NCBI GenBank assembly: GCA_023512835.1
Contig: CM042092.1
Span: 14,234,498-14,298,497, forward strand
DNA from: Taxillus chinensis
Lineage: Eukaryota > Streptophyta > Magnoliopsida > Santalales > Loranthaceae
Reading direction: 5' to 3'
DNA length: 64,000 bases
Part shown: piece by piece, positions 62,277 through 64,000 of the stretch
Position numbering within the stretch: position 1 is the first letter of the stretch
Layout of the letters: each line of letters opens with the position of its first letter
The notes under the pieces: model-generated
Databases searched by the model: none
What the model saw: only the letters and a program-made list of their open reading frames with translations
What the model was told of the DNA's origin: nothing
Translations under genes and position numbers: made by a program

Positions 62277-62638
62277 GAGCAACTATATAAGGCTCTCTCT
62301 TGTCTACAAATGGAGAGCCAAATATCAAAAACAAGTTTCAATTAACTTTTCATTTGACTCTTATATGTACAAAAGGCTATAGTCATTATTTATTTTTGAA
62401 GAGTTGTTATTCATTCTTCAAATACTATTTTATTATTTTTTATCTCCTCTCTTTTCTCTCCTCTCTTCTATTCAAATGAAAATTTATTATATTAGAAATG
62501 TAATAAAGTTTATTATTTTAATAAAAATAAAGTTGAAATGAAGAATATTGTTGGAGTTAAAAAGCAAAAAATTATTCTTCACAAATAAAGAATTATTCAC
62601 ATGTAAAAATAAAATACATATTATAGTTGGAGATGCTC
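62277..62638. mobile_element. Tourist-like MITE, copy 2 of the family at 9784
   Basis: A 362-bp element follows TAA (62274-62276); the right flank is AAA, one mismatch from the expected duplicate. The left end is GAGCAACTATATAAGGCTCT and the right end, reversed, GAGCATCTCCAACTAT. The interior repeats blocks of the first copy: CTACAAAT, ATTCATTCTTCA, TTTTATTATTTTTTATC, the CT-rich tract and ATTATTTTAATAAAAATA. It lies in intron 5 of TMN copy 2. Confidence 0.7.
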
Positions 62639-63114
62639 AAAGTGGCTTACAAAGATGTTTGAAAAGTGCTTGTTTGTTTGAGAGTTGTGATGATTGTCCA
62701 TTTGTCCATCTAATTAAAGGTGGAAGAACACAAGCAGTATGGATGCTCTAGGCCTTATTCCCAATGAATTTGGGAAGTATGGGAAAAATGATTTATATAT
62801 ATATATTCCGAAGTAACTCCAACCTCGATCTTTTTTCATCATCACAATTTTTAATATTTTTTAAAATATATAAAAAGGGAGCCCTGTCCAATTATCCATT
62901 TTTCTATATGATGTTGCATCATTGATGCGAATGTGAAAGTAGTTTATGTGCCTAAATCGAAATCAGGAAGATAATCTTTAATCAAGTGTAATTGGGTGAA
63001 AGAAAATTAGGTTTGTAGAAATCCCTAAGGAAGTCCCATGGTCAATCATGACATTCAAGCAAGCTAGCTCCCAAATCTGCACTCATAAATTTGTGAAATG
63101 TCTATATATAGACA

Positions 63115-63345
63115 TTTCGGTTTGAGATTGGTGATGGATCCAGGATTCGGTTTTGTGAAGATGTGTGGTATGGCGCAATTCCCTTGAAGCAGGCCCACTT
63201 GGATTTGTTTCATCTTGCTTGTTTAACAGATGCTATGGTGGCAAATTTGTCTCTGTTACATCTTGTTTTTCTTCCCGATTGGATGTATTGGCATCAAGGT
63301 TCAAAAATACGTACTAAGGTTCCGATAGGAAGACCTGTCCCATAG
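63115..63345 (+). pseudogene. LINE fragment in intron 5 of TMN copy 2
   Basis: The translation reads EIGDGSRIRFCEDVWYGA, then PLKQAHLDLFHLACLTDA, MVANLSLL. This is the segment just upstream of the zinc-binding domain in plant LINE ORF2. It is in the same family as the LINE debris at 31.7-34.7 kb but covers a different part of the protein. No endonuclease or reverse transcriptase lies beside it. Confidence 0.65.
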
Positions 63346-64000
63346 CCCCAATCTATAGAGTACGGGTGATCCCGATTACGGTTGCCAGTTTTGTCGCCTC
63401 ATCCCATATCCATGTCGATGCAACAGTTAAACATGTTTTTAAAAAAAGGTCTAACCTTGTTGCGAAAACTCCTCTCCCTCATTGTAGCTTCCTCACCCAC
63501 CATTAATCAACCTCTCGCAGCATTGAAGTCTCTGCCTCCTCAGTCATCGATGGTTGTCGAAGAAGCAGCAACAATGACTTTGGTTGTCGTCATCAAAGTT
63601 GATCGTCATTATAGATCATCTATGCATTAGCGATATCCAATAGTGACATCAAACTCAAACTCGATCGTCGATCGTCTATGTAGCAGCAACATCCAACAGT
63701 GACGTCAAGGTGACTTAGCTGTAACTGATTAATTAATGCGGACATGATTTATTTAAGTCACTTATTTACATTGTACTTTATATATTAGATTGATTCAATA
63801 CGGTAATAGTGATAATGGGATGATAAATTGTGCTTTACTTTTATGTGATGGCAAGTAATCAAAGGTTGGCTAGTATGCTTTTATTTATTTATTTTGATTT
63901 TTTGTTGTTGACGGTTGAGGTGTCCGCCTTGACCGTATTGAGGTGCTTGCCTTGGACCGCATCGAGGTGCTCACCTCGACGGTTAACATCGAATATACCG
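63346..64000. other. Unassigned sequence at the right edge
   Basis: The composition is less AT-biased, with repeated CGATCGTC and GACGTCA-like words and, at the very end, a repeated GAGGTG(C/T)(C/T)(C/T)(A/G)CCT motif (three copies between 63917 and 63978). It is probably part of TMN copy 2 intron 5 and repeat-derived. No exon of that gene is visible. Confidence 0.35.

Noticed and set aside
1..64000. CRISPR arrays, operons, ribosome binding sites, prophage
   Set aside because: The window is plant nuclear DNA; the short repeats seen are microsatellites, MITEs or AT-rich arrays without regular spacers.

Overview
The window is nuclear DNA of a flowering plant. It is AT-rich, has split genes with canonical GT-AG introns, carries many microsatellites and transposon relics, and encodes plant proteins (a KANADI transcription factor, a plant-type Hikeshi, paired nonaspanins). 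The GC-rich second exon of the Hikeshi gene against very AT-rich introns would fit a monocot or an early-diverging angiosperm, but I cannot name a species. Seven protein genes can be reconstructed by splicing; most of their exons are too short to stand out as open frames.

Layout, left to right. 1-2552: upstream region of a KANADI gene with AT, GA and CT microsatellites. 2553-15472 (+): KANADI gene, six exons, with introns 4 and 5 expanded by repeats, including a MITE and a complete TRIM element. 15473-18245: spacer with a MITE-like element. 18246-21960 (-): translation initiation factor eIF3 subunit j, six coding exons, with a 5' UTR exon near 22.5 kb. 24090-24857 (+): Hikeshi/OPI10-like HSP70 nuclear import carrier, two exons. 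27502-36992 (-): PRP38-family, SR-like splicing factor, four coding exons; its 6.9-kb last intron holds LINE debris and a possible retroelement relic. 38.0-40.8 kb: AT desert with nested direct and inverted repeats. 41953-43468 (+): five-exon, 111-residue TPX2-domain protein. 43.5-50.2 kb: repeat-rich spacer with a 288-bp MITE hairpin and a candidate solo LTR. 50221-55614 (+) and 60062 to beyond the right edge (+): tandemly duplicated TM9SF/nonaspanin (TMN) genes, the second cut off by the window end.

The genes are unrelated housekeeping and developmental loci: leaf polarity, translation, heat-stress nuclear import, splicing, microtubules and Golgi/endosome membrane traffic. There is no operon-like logic. 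The only functional cluster is the TMN pair.

Two results matter most. First, four otherwise well-conserved genes each carry single-base indels, mostly in short homopolymers, that break the reading frame (KANADI exon 1, eIF3j exon 5, TMN copy 1 last exon, TMN copy 2 exons 2-3). For the three complete genes the summed exon length is exactly one base over a multiple of three. Uncorrected long-read errors are the simplest explanation, though real gene decay is possible, especially in TMN copy 2. Second, several small non-autonomous elements can be delimited: a TRIM with PBS and PPT, a two-copy MITE family with TAA target sites, a near-perfect MITE hairpin, a fold-back element, and an AT-rich composite of direct repeats inside inverted repeats. 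I found no clearly new biological system.
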